Below are positions 1 to 5,113 of a stretch of DNA of 7,208 nucleotides, one piece after another. The stretch is from an uncultured Faecalibacterium sp. GTDB taxonomy: Bacteria; Bacillota; Clostridia; Oscillospirales; Ruminococcaceae. The translations under genes were made by a program, and so were the position numbers. The DNA is taken from NCBI GenBank assembly GCA_934539245.1, contig CAKTCK010000069.1, positions 1 through 7,208 on the forward strand. The letters are read 5' to 3'. The first letter of the stretch is position 1. Each line of letters begins with the position of its first letter. The notes under the pieces were generated by a model. It ran no database searches. It saw nothing but the letters and a program-made list of their open reading frames with translations, and was not told where the DNA came from.

Positions 1-111
1 AAGGGCAAGAAGCTGAACATCATCACCTATCGCGCAAAGAAGCACAGTGCTCGCCGCATGGGCCATCGTCAGCCCTACACCAAGGTTGAGATCACTGCGA
101 TCAACGGCTAA
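1..111 (+). CDS. rplU: 50S ribosomal protein L21, C-terminal fragment
   Basis: This is the last 36 codons of L21, a 23S-rRNA-binding protein of the large ribosomal subunit; the 5' part lies outside the window. The reading frame is open from base 1 and ends in TAA at 109-111. The conserved L21 tail is visible as [11 protein letters not shown], preceded by a Lys/Arg-rich stretch ([17 protein letters not shown]) that fits the rRNA-contacting C-terminal part of the family. rpmA starts 14 bases after the stop, so the two are almost certainly co-transcribed. In many Firmicutes a small gene (prp/ysxB) sits between rplU and rpmA; there is no room for it here. Confidence 0.95.
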   Translation, partial: KGKKLNIITYRAKKHSARRMGHRQPYTKVEITAING

Positions 112-125
112 GGAGGTAAATTACA

Positions 126-377
126 ATGGCACATAAAAAGGGCGTAGGCAGCACCAAGAATGGCCGCGATTCCGCAGCACAGCGTCTGGGCACCAAGCGT
201 GCAGACGGTCAGTTCGTTCTGGCCGGCAACATCCTGGTTCGTCAGCGTGGCACCCACATCATGCCGGGTGAGAACGTTGGCAAGGGCAGCGATGACACCC
301 TGTTTGCTCTGGTGGACGGCACCGTCCGTTTCGAGCGCGTGGGCAAGAACGGCAAGAAGTGCAGCGTTAAGCAGTAA
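126..377 (+). CDS. rpmA: 50S ribosomal protein L27, short N-terminus
   Basis: L27 is a large-subunit protein whose N-terminal tail reaches toward the peptidyl-transferase centre. The 83-residue product begins [16 protein letters not shown] and contains the family signature [19 protein letters not shown] (about residues 36-54), so identification is secure. The start is fixed by AGGAGG at 111-116, nine bases upstream, and by an in-frame TAA at 117-119, which rules out any longer N-terminus. This is notable because Firmicute L27 usually starts with a short hydrophobic extension ending near a Phe-Phe cleavage site removed by Prp. Here the protein is of the short form, as in proteobacteria. It lies 14 bases after rplU and is followed by a strong terminator. 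Confidence 0.99.
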   Translation: MAHKKGVGSTKNGRDSAAQRLGTKRADGQFVLAGNILVRQRGTHIMPGENVGKGSDDTLFALVDGTVRFERVGKNGKKCSVKQ

Positions 378-402
378 CTTCTTTCTGAATAACTGCAATC
401 GT

Positions 403-433
403 AGAGCCGGACCCTCGTGGCCCGGCTCTTTTT
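403..433 (+). terminator. Rho-independent terminator of rplU-rpmA
   Basis: An 11-base-pair stem (403-413 with 419-429) starts AGAGCCGG and has a single A-C mismatch. It closes on the loop CTCGT and runs into five T residues (429-433). It begins 25 bases after the rpmA stop, so it should end the ribosomal-protein transcript and separate it from obg. Confidence 0.9.
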
Positions 434-434
434 G

Positions 435-462
435 ATGAAATAAGGCTGCGCGTTTGCATAAT
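435..462 (+). promoter_or_regulatory. Candidate weak sigma-A promoter for obg
   Basis: ATGAAA (435-440, four of six matches to TTGACA) and CATAAT (457-462, five of six matches to TATAAT) are separated by 16 bases, directly after the rpmA terminator. The -10 element lies inside an inverted repeat, GGCTGC (444-449) and GCAGCC (466-471), which could form a hairpin in read-through RNA or bind a regulator. The predicted transcript would start near 469 and leave a leader of about 25 bases before obg. The -35 match is modest, so obg could also depend on read-through. Confidence 0.4.
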
Positions 463-493
463 GCGGCAGCCTGTAAAACTAAGGAGGGGCTGT

Positions 494-1777
494 ATGGCAG
501 CACAGACTAACTTTATCGACATCGCCACGATATGGCTCCATGCGGGCAAGGGCGGCGATGGCGCGGTGAGCTTCCACCGCGAAAAATTCGTGGCCGCAGG
601 CGGTCCGGACGGCGGCGACGGCGGTCGGGGCGGCGACATCATCTTTGTGGTGGACGACCATCTGTCCACCCTGATGGATTTCCGCTATAAGCGCAAGTAT
701 GTGGCCCCGGAGGGCGGCAAGGGCGGCGCAAGCCTGTGCCACGGCAAAAACGCCGAGAATCTGGTCATCAAGGTGCCGCTGGGCACCGTGATCAAGGACG
801 CAGAGAGCGGCCTTGTCATCGCCGATTTGTCCGACCACACCCCGGTCACCATTGCTAAGGGTGGCCGCGGCGGCTACGGCAACGCACATTTTGCCACCCC
901 CACCCGCCAGATCCCCAAGTTTGCAAAGCCCGGTATGCCCGGTGAGGATCTGCAGGTGACCCTGGAGCTGAAGCTGATCGCAGACGTGGGTCTGATCGGC
1001 TTCCCCAACGTGGGTAAGTCCACCCTTATCTCCACCATCAGCGCCGCTAAGCCCAAGATCGCCAACTACCACTTTACCACCCTTGTGCCCACGCTGGGCG
1101 TTGTGTCGGTGGGCGAGGGCGCAAGCTTTGTCTGCGCCGACATCCCCGGCCTGATCGAGGGCGCCAGCGAGGGCATCGGTCTGGGACACGATTTCCTGCG
1201 CCATGTGGAGCGCTGCCGCCTGCTGCTGCATGTTGTGGATGTTTCCGGCAGCGAGTGCCGCGACCCCATCGAGGATTTTGAGAAGATCAACGAGGAGTTA
1301 GCAAAGTTCAGCCCCGTTCTGGCTGAGCGTCCGCAGATCGTGGTGGGTAACAAGTGCGACCTTGCCACCGAGGAGCAGATCGAGACCTTCCGCCAGTATG
1401 TGGAGGGCAAGGGTCTGACCTTTGTGCCCATCTCTGCCGCCACCATGCAGGGCGTCAAGCAGTTGCCGGGGCTCGTGTACAACCGCCTCAAGGATATCCC
1501 GCAGGTGCCGGTGTTCACCCCCGAGTACAAAAAGCCGGAGCCCAAGAAGAACGGCCGCGACTTCACCATCCAGCGCATGGAAGCCCATGTGTGGAGCGTG
1601 GATGCCCCGTGGCTGGAGTATATTCTGGCCGGCAGCAATGTGGACGACTACGAGAGCCTGCAGTTCTTCCAGCGTCAGCTGGGCGAGAGCGGCATTCTGG
1701 ACGCGTTGGTGCAGAAGGGCGTGGAAGAGAACGATACCATCCTCATCGGCGAGTATCAGTTCGACTATATCTTCTAA
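494..1777 (+). CDS. obg: GTPase Obg (50S assembly / stress GTPase)
   Basis: Obg is an essential GTPase that binds the 50S subunit during assembly and links ribosome status to growth and stress. The 427-residue product has the three expected domains. The glycine-rich Obg fold covers about residues 1-158 (GKGGDGAVSFHREKF, GGPDGGDGGRGG). The G domain carries G1 GFPNVGKST at 169-177, the switch I region YHFTTLVPTLGVV, G3 DIPG at 216-219, G4 NKCD at 286-289 and G5 SAA at 314-316. A C-terminal OCT domain of the Gram-positive type runs from about residue 355 to the end. The ATG at 494 is chosen because GGAGGGG (483-489) lies just upstream and the protein then begins in register with the family; an in-frame ATG at 461 would add 11 unrelated residues. 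mrnC follows after 12 bases. All nucleotide-binding motifs are intact. Confidence 0.98.
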   Translation: MAAQTNFIDIATIWLHAGKGGDGAVSFHREKFVAAGGPDGGDGGRGGDIIFVVDDHLSTLMDFRYKRKYVAPEGGKGGASLCHGKNAENLVIKVPLGTVIKDAESGLVIADLSDHTPVTIAKGGRGGYGNAHFATPTRQIPKFAKPGMPGEDLQVTLELKLIADVGLIGFPNVGKSTLISTISAAKPKIANYHFTTLVPTLGVVSVGEGASFVCADIPGLIEGASEGIGLGHDFLRHVERCRLLLHVVDVSGSECRDPIEDFEKINEELAKFSPVLAERPQIVVGNKCDLATEEQIETFRQYVEGKGLTFVPISAATMQGVKQLPGLVYNRLKDIPQVPVFTPEYKKPEPKKNGRDFTIQRMEAHVWSVDAPWLEYILAGSNVDDYESLQFFQRQLGESGILDALVQKGVEENDTILIGEYQFDYIF

Positions 1778-1789
1778 GGATAAAGCATC

Positions 1790-2194
1790 ATGAACGAATC
1801 AGAAAAGATCGACCCGCGGGAACTCAGCCCGCTGGCGCTGGCCTTTGTAGGGGACAGCGTGCTGGAACTGCTGGTGCGCCAGCGTTTGGTGGAGCACCAC
1901 CGCCTTTCAGCCGGAAAGCTGAACGCCGAAAAGGTCAAGTATGTCTCTGCCAAGGCGCAGTTCCGGGAAGAGCAGCTGCTGGAGCCGCTGTTTACCGAGG
2001 ACGAGCTGGCCGTGTTCAAGCGTGGCCGCAACGCCAGCAAGGCCAGCGTGGCCAAGCACGCCTCCCCGGAGGAATACCGTGCCTCCACCGGCTTTGAGTG
2101 CCTGCTGGGCTGGCTGTACCTGAACGGACAGCTGGAGCGTGTGCACCAGCTGTTTGAGGTGCTGTGGCAGCAGTTTGACCCTGACCAGAAATAA
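1790..2194 (+). CDS. mrnC: Mini-ribonuclease III (23S rRNA maturation)
   Basis: Mini-III is a dimeric RNase III-type nuclease without a double-stranded-RNA-binding domain. In Bacillus it trims the ends of pre-23S rRNA. The 134-residue product matches the family in length and motifs: LALAFVGDSVLE near the start, with the likely metal-binding Asp22 and Glu26; VSAKAQ in the middle; then KRGRNAS; and YRASTGFECLLGWLYL near the C-terminus, with the second likely catalytic acid at Glu103. The start ATG lies 12 bases after the obg stop, with AAGGA (1776-1780) overlapping that stop as a modest ribosome binding site, which suggests an obg-mrnC operon. In Bacillus mrnC sits with cysS and rlmB instead, so the neighbourhood differs. 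The context with obg, rplU and rpmA fits a role in 50S biogenesis. Confidence 0.93.
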   Translation: MNESEKIDPRELSPLALAFVGDSVLELLVRQRLVEHHRLSAGKLNAEKVKYVSAKAQFREEQLLEPLFTEDELAVFKRGRNASKASVAKHASPEEYRASTGFECLLGWLYLNGQLERVHQLFEVLWQQFDPDQK

Positions 2195-2201
2195 GAATGC
2201 G

Positions 2202-2253
2202 AAAGCCCGCTGCTTTCCGCACTGGAAACCAGTGGTGGAAGGCGGCGGGCTTT
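2202..2253 (+). terminator. Long hairpin after mrnC, probable terminator
   Basis: A 17-base-pair stem (2202-2218 with 2237-2253, two G-U pairs) starts AAAGCCCGC and ends GCGGGCTTT. It continues after a small internal bulge into a second perfect 6-bp stem, CACTGG (2220-2225) with CCAGTG (2229-2234), loop AAA. It starts seven bases after the mrnC stop. The T tract on the plus strand is short (TTTGCTTGTT), so termination may be partial or may need the hairpins that follow. It can also form on the minus strand and could stop transcription of the small gene at 2483-2295. Confidence 0.65.
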
Positions 2254-2260
2254 GCTTGTT

Positions 2261-2284
2261 GGCATCTGCGGTCCGTCAGATGCC
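2261..2284. repeat. Perfect inverted repeat, 8 bp
   Basis: GGCATCTG (2261-2268) and CAGATGCC (2277-2284) form a perfect 8-bp stem with an 8-base loop. It lies between the two terminator-like hairpins downstream of mrnC and shares bases 2282-2284 with the next stem, so the two cannot form fully at the same time. It sits just beyond the stop of the minus-strand small gene and may be part of its 3' untranslated region. Confidence 0.6.
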
Positions 2285-2310
2285 GCTTACGCCATCAGCG
2301 GCTGTTTTTT
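2282..2310 (+). terminator. Second terminator-like hairpin for obg-mrnC
   Basis: GCCGCT (2282-2287) pairs perfectly with AGCGGC (2297-2302) across a 9-base loop and is followed at once by TGTTTTTT (2303-2310). On the plus strand this is the only run of T in the block and is a better intrinsic-terminator tail than that of the long hairpin upstream. The stem and T tract lie inside the last codons of the opposing small gene, whose stop codon is in the loop. Confidence 0.5.
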
Positions 2311-2483
2311 GCGTTGGTGGAACGGCTGTTGGTGGAGTTCTTAGCGCTCTCGTCATCGGCACCCTTGGTGTACTGGTTGGGGTGCTTGTGCTCGTTGGTG
2401 GCGCTGTTGGTGGTCTTGCTGCTGGTGCGGTTAGCGGTCTGGTTCTTGCAATTGGTACTGCGGTTCTCACTGCGGTTTTCCAT
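2295..2483 (-). CDS. Small Asn/Ser/Thr-rich protein of unknown function
   Basis: I do not recognise a named family. The 62-residue product begins with the tandem repeat ENRSENRST and ends STNSRSTNAKNSR. By count it has 12 Asn, 10 Ser, 9 Thr, 6 Lys and 5 Arg, a single Cys (12), and no Val, Leu, Ile, Phe or Trp at all. It should therefore be disordered, basic and soluble, with no membrane segment or signal peptide. Support for real coding: AAAGGAGC sits nine bases before the ATG at 2483, and the codons used (AAC, ACC, AGC, AAG, CGC) are those preferred by the neighbouring genes. A longer in-frame start exists upstream, but it would place this binding site inside the gene and add Cys/Gly-rich residues unlike the rest. 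It is convergent with mrnC and divergent from the RsmF-like gene. The composition resembles small low-complexity hypothetical proteins and, loosely, Asn/Gln-rich spore proteins of Clostridia; any function is unknown. Confidence 0.68.
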   Translation of the reverse strand: MENRSENRSTNCKNQTANRTSSKTTNSATNEHKHPNQYTKGADDESAKNSTNSRSTNAKNSR

Positions 2484-2509
2484 GGTGTGAATGCTCCTTT
2501 CGGTCGTTG

Positions 2510-2535
2510 CTGTGGGGGCGGGGCCGCCCTCACAG
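2510..2535. repeat. GC-rich hairpin between divergent genes
   Basis: An 11-bp inverted repeat starts CTGTG and ends CACAG, with one non-Watson-Crick position (2515/2530) and a 4-base loop GGGC. It lies 27 bases upstream of the small minus-strand gene and 54 bases upstream of the RsmF-like gene. In a minus-strand transcript it would be a stem in the leader, just ahead of the ribosome binding site. As DNA it could be a protein-binding palindrome. Confidence 0.55.
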
Positions 2536-2561
2536 TCCATAGTGTGGCCGCAGCCGGCGGC

Positions 2562-2569
2562 TTTATACA
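2562..2569. promoter_or_regulatory. Shared AT patch, possible -10 elements
   Basis: This is the only AT-rich patch in the 106-bp gap between the divergent starts at 2483 and 2590. It reads TATACA on the plus strand (2564-2569) and TATAAA on the minus strand (2567-2562). The minus-strand version matches TATAAT at five of six positions and would give the small gene a leader of about 70 bases. No convincing -35 box is found at the right distance in either direction, so the call is weak. Confidence 0.25.
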
Positions 2570-2589
2570 TCCCATGGGAGGAAAAGAAT

Positions 2590-4122
2590 ATGCCTACGGA
2601 ATATTTTGAGCAGCGGGAGCGTGCCCTGCTGGGCCCGCGGTACGAGCAGCTGTATGCCGCCCCGCAGCAGACGGCAGAGCGCGGCGTTACCGTGTCGGCG
2701 CTGCGCACCACGCCGGAGCAGTTTGCGCAGAGGGCGGATTTCCCGCTGGAGCCTTCGCCCTTCTGCAAGGCGGCTTTTGTGGTGCATCAGCCGGACTTTA
2801 AGCCCGGGCGGCATCCGTACCACCATGCGGGTGTGTTCTACTCGCAGGAGCCTTCGGCCTCCTCGGCAGCGCCGCTGCTGGGGGTGCAGCCGGGAATGCG
2901 GGTGCTGGACCTGTGCGCCGCGCCCGGCGGCAAAAGCAGCCAGCTGGCGGCGGCATTGCAGGGGCACGGTGTGCTGGTGAGCAACGAGTATGTGGCTGCG
3001 CGCGCCGAAATTTTAAAAAGCAACCTTGAGCGCATGGGGGTTTCCAACGCCGTGGTGCTCAACGAGACCCCCGCCCGCATTGCCGAGGCGCTGCCGGAGT
3101 TTTTCGACCGGGTGCTGGTGGATGCGCCCTGCTCCGGTGAGGGAATGTTCCGCAAGGAGCCAGTAGCGCTGCAGCAGCACTGCGAAGCACTGGTAAAGCA
3201 GTGCGCAGAGCTGGGTGCACAAATTCTGGACTGCGCCGCAGCGGCACTGGCTCCCGGCGGGCAGCTGGTGTACTCCACCTGCACCTTTGCGCCGGAGGAG
3301 GACGAAGCGCAGGTGGCGGCCTTTTTGCAGCGCCACCCGGAGTTTGCACTGGCCGATGTGCTGGGCAACGTGGACTACACTTTTGGCAGCGCAGGTGAAG
3401 AGAACCGCACCGGCGGCTTGCCGCTGGACGTGAGCAAGGTGCGCCGCATCTGGCCCTGTCAGGGCGGCGAGGGACACTTTATGGCCCGGCTGGTCAAGGC
3501 CGGCACGCCCCGCACTCTGCCGTCGGAAGGGGAATACACCCCGGAGGAGCAGCTCTGGCTTGCCGCTGCTGCCCAAGCGGGCAAAAAGGGCAAGGCGAAG
3601 CCTGCTAAGGCGGCAGATGCCCGCAGCGCCCGCCGCGCGGATAGCCGCGCCTGCCGGGACGCCGTGCAGGGCACGAGCCGCCGCACCCGGGACACAGGGG
3701 CGGGGGAGGCCACCCCGGCGCAGAGCCTTGCCGCATGGCAGGAGTTTGCCCGGCAGTATTTTCCCGCGCTGGCGCAGCGCCCGGCTGTGGTGCACGGCGG
3801 CGGTGTGCTGCTGCCGGTAGCCTTTCCGCAGACGGGACTTCATGTGCTGCGGGCGGGGGTTTTCGTGGGCAGTGTGCAGAAGGGGCGCTTTGTGCCGGAG
3901 CATCATCTGTTTACGGCCTTCGGCAGCCTGTGCACGAACTGCGAGCAGCTGACCCTTGTCGATTGCCGCTGCACCGAGTACCTCTCCGGCCGCGAGGTGG
4001 AAGCCCGCACAGCAGCGGACGGCTGGTGCTGCGTGACCGTGGACGGCTGGCCGCTGGGCGGCGGCAAGGTGTCCGGCGGGCGGGTGAAAAACCACTACCC
4101 CAAGGCGCTGCGGCTGCTGTAA
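2590..4122 (+). CDS. rsmF: RsmF-like RNA m5C methyltransferase (NOL1/NOP2/Sun family)
   Basis: This is a cytoplasmic S-adenosylmethionine-dependent RNA cytosine-5 methyltransferase, most likely acting on 16S rRNA as RsmF does. The 510-residue product carries motif I LDLCAAPGGKSSQ (Asp107 starts DLCAAPGG), motif IV DAPCSGEGMF with Cys181, and motif VI STCTF with the probable nucleophile Cys231. The C-terminal half matches Firmicute RsmF-like proteins: LHVLRAGVFVGS from about 417 and VDGWPLGGGKVSGGRVKNHYPK near the end, a probable PUA-like RNA-binding part. Between the two lies an Ala/Lys/Arg-rich linker (about 332-368) with 13 basic residues, which looks disordered. The ATG at 2590 is supported by GGGAGG at 2576-2581; the frame is open further upstream, but those residues are not family-like. 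The exact target base cannot be told from sequence; other Sun-family sites remain possible. Confidence 0.92.
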   Translation: MPTEYFEQRERALLGPRYEQLYAAPQQTAERGVTVSALRTTPEQFAQRADFPLEPSPFCKAAFVVHQPDFKPGRHPYHHAGVFYSQEPSASSAAPLLGVQPGMRVLDLCAAPGGKSSQLAAALQGHGVLVSNEYVAARAEILKSNLERMGVSNAVVLNETPARIAEALPEFFDRVLVDAPCSGEGMFRKEPVALQQHCEALVKQCAELGAQILDCAAAALAPGGQLVYSTCTFAPEEDEAQVAAFLQRHPEFALADVLGNVDYTFGSAGEENRTGGLPLDVSKVRRIWPCQGGEGHFMARLVKAGTPRTLPSEGEYTPEEQLWLAAAAQAGKKGKAKPAKAADARSARRADSRACRDAVQGTSRRTRDTGAGEATPAQSLAAWQEFARQYFPALAQRPAVVHGGGVLLPVAFPQTGLHVLRAGVFVGSVQKGRFVPEHHLFTAFGSLCTNCEQLTLVDCRCTEYLSGREVEARTAADGWCCVTVDGWPLGGGKVSGGRVKNHYPKALRLL

Positions 4123-4150
4123 ACCGCAGATTTACACGCATCCGGGCGAA

Positions 4151-4186
4151 AATCCACCTTTTCAGGCTTGAACGCGCCGGTGGATT
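4151..4186. repeat. Inverted repeat straddling the yebC -35 box
   Basis: AATCCACC (4151-4158) and GGTGGATT (4179-4186) are exact reverse complements, 20 bases apart. The -35 element TTGAAC lies between the arms, and the right arm lies in the promoter spacer. This fits an operator for a dimeric regulator. It could instead be a weak terminator of the RsmF-like gene, which ends 28 bases earlier, but no T tract follows it. Confidence 0.55.
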
Positions 4187-4196
4187 GTGATAGAAT
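4168..4196 (+). promoter_or_regulatory. Sigma-A promoter of yebC
   Basis: TTGAAC (4168-4173) and TAGAAT (4191-4196) are separated by exactly 17 bases and match the consensus boxes at five of six positions each (TTGACA, TATAAT). Transcription should start near 4203, giving an 88-base leader before yebC. It shows that yebC is transcribed on its own, although the RsmF-like gene lies upstream in the same direction. Confidence 0.8.
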
Positions 4197-4226
4197 AACA
4201 GAGTTAGATTTTGTGTGCTGCCACAA

Positions 4227-4253
4227 GCGGGCGACCACAGCCCGTCTGCCCGC
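4227..4253 (+). other. Possible hairpin in the yebC leader
   Basis: GCGGGC (4227-4232) pairs with GCCCGC (4248-4253) across 15 bases. The stem would be in the 5' untranslated region, 22 bases before the ribosome binding site TAGGAGG (4275-4281). It does not hide that site by itself. No known riboswitch pattern was recognised in the leader. Confidence 0.35.
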
Positions 4254-4290
4254 AGGCGGAGATACCGATAAATTTAGGAGGCTCTTTCCC

Positions 4291-5028
4291 ATGTCTGGAC
4301 ATAGCAAATGGAACAATATTAAGCGCAAGAAGGAAAAGACTGACGGCGCCCGCGCCAAGGTCTTTACCAAGATCGGTCGCGAGATCAGCGTTGCCGTCCG
4401 TGACGGCGGCCCCAACCCGGCTTCCAACAGCAAGCTGGCAGATCTGATCGCCAAGGCAAAGCGCATGAGCGTGCCCAACGATAACATCCAGCGTATCATC
4501 AAGAAGGCCGAGGGCGGCGACAAGACCGAGTTCGAGGCTATCACCTACGAGGGCTACGGCCCCGGCGGCGTGGCTGTCATGGTGGAGACCCTGACCGACA
4601 ACCGCAACCGTACCGCTGCCGACCTGCGCCACTACTTCGATAAGAACGGCGGCAATCTGGGCGCTATGGGTTGCGTGGCTTTCCTGTTCAACCAGAAGGG
4701 TGTCATTGACATCTCTCTGGAGGATAAGGACGCCGACGAGGCCATGATGGACGCTTTGGATGCTGGTGCCGAGGACTTTGATGCCAGCGAGGACGCAGCC
4801 GAGGTCACCACCGATCCCGAGAACTACTCCGCTGTGGTCAAGGCTCTGGAAGAGAAGGGCTACGAGATCCTGTCCGACGATCTGGCCATGGTGCCCATGA
4901 CCACCACCCGCCTGACCGACCCCGATCAGCTGAAGCTGATGGGCAAGCTGCTGGATTCTCTGGAGGATAACGACGACGTCCAGAACGTCTGGCACTCTCT
5001 CGAGAACGAAGAGGATCTGCCGGAATAA
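4291..5028 (+). CDS. yebC: YebC/PmpR family protein (TACO1-like)
   Basis: The 245-residue product begins MSGHSKWNNIKRKKEKTDGARAK, the invariant start of the YebC/TACO1 family, which also fixes the ATG at 4291 with TAGGAGG nine bases upstream. Other hallmarks are KLADLIAKAKRMSVPNDNIQRIIKKA (about residues 49-74), YEGYGPGGVAVMVETLTDNRNRTAADLRHYF, and LGAMGCVAFLF. The family has three small domains and was long annotated as a DNA-binding transcriptional regulator. Later work on mitochondrial TACO1 and bacterial homologs points to a role on the ribosome in translating difficult, proline-rich stretches. Which role holds here cannot be read from sequence, though its place among ribosome-related genes favours translation. 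The C-terminus is very acidic (about 20 Asp/Glu in the last 60 residues). It has its own promoter and ends at a terminator shared with dsdA. Confidence 0.97.
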   Translation: MSGHSKWNNIKRKKEKTDGARAKVFTKIGREISVAVRDGGPNPASNSKLADLIAKAKRMSVPNDNIQRIIKKAEGGDKTEFEAITYEGYGPGGVAVMVETLTDNRNRTAADLRHYFDKNGGNLGAMGCVAFLFNQKGVIDISLEDKDADEAMMDALDAGAEDFDASEDAAEVTTDPENYSAVVKALEEKGYEILSDDLAMVPMTTTRLTDPDQLKLMGKLLDSLEDNDDVQNVWHSLENEEDLPE

Positions 5029-5066
5029 GCTTCCGCAAGGTTCTTTGCTCCTGAAATAAGACGATA

Positions 5067-5108
5067 AAAAGCCGCTTTTTGTGCTGTTTGGCACGAAAGG
5101 CGGCTTTT
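5067..5108. terminator. Bidirectional terminator between yebC and dsdA
   Basis: An 18-base-pair stem (5067-5084 with 5091-5108, two G-U pairs, 6-base loop TGTTTG) starts AAAAGCCGC and ends GCGGCTTTT. Followed by TTTT plus TGCTTGTTATTT on the plus strand and by CTTTTTATCG on the minus strand, it can stop transcripts from both sides. It sits 38 bases after the yebC stop and 5 bases beyond the dsdA stop. Confidence 0.9.
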
Positions 5109-5113
5109 GCTTG

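Noticed and set aside
479..1231. 250-codon open frame on the minus strand opposite obg
   Set aside because: Antisense of conserved obg codons; the sequence has no recognisable domain.
2491..2589. Longer N-terminus for the RsmF-like protein
   Set aside because: The frame is open, but it covers the divergent control region, and the ATG at 2590 has a well-placed GGGAGG and gives a family-like start.
2139..2609. Gly/Val/Ala-rich plus-strand frame opposite the small Asn-rich gene
   Set aside because: It looks like a membrane protein only because it is the complement of Asn/Thr/Ser codons; it starts inside mrnC, runs through the hairpins, and has no ribosome binding site.
3013..4095. 360-codon open frame on the minus strand opposite the RsmF-like gene
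   Set aside because: Long antisense frames are common in GC-rich genes; the product is Arg/Ala/His-rich and lacks family motifs, while the plus strand has all the methyltransferase motifs.
4168..4290. Longer N-terminus for YebC
   Set aside because: It would begin inside the promoter, and the family start MSGHSKW lies exactly at 4291 behind TAGGAGG.
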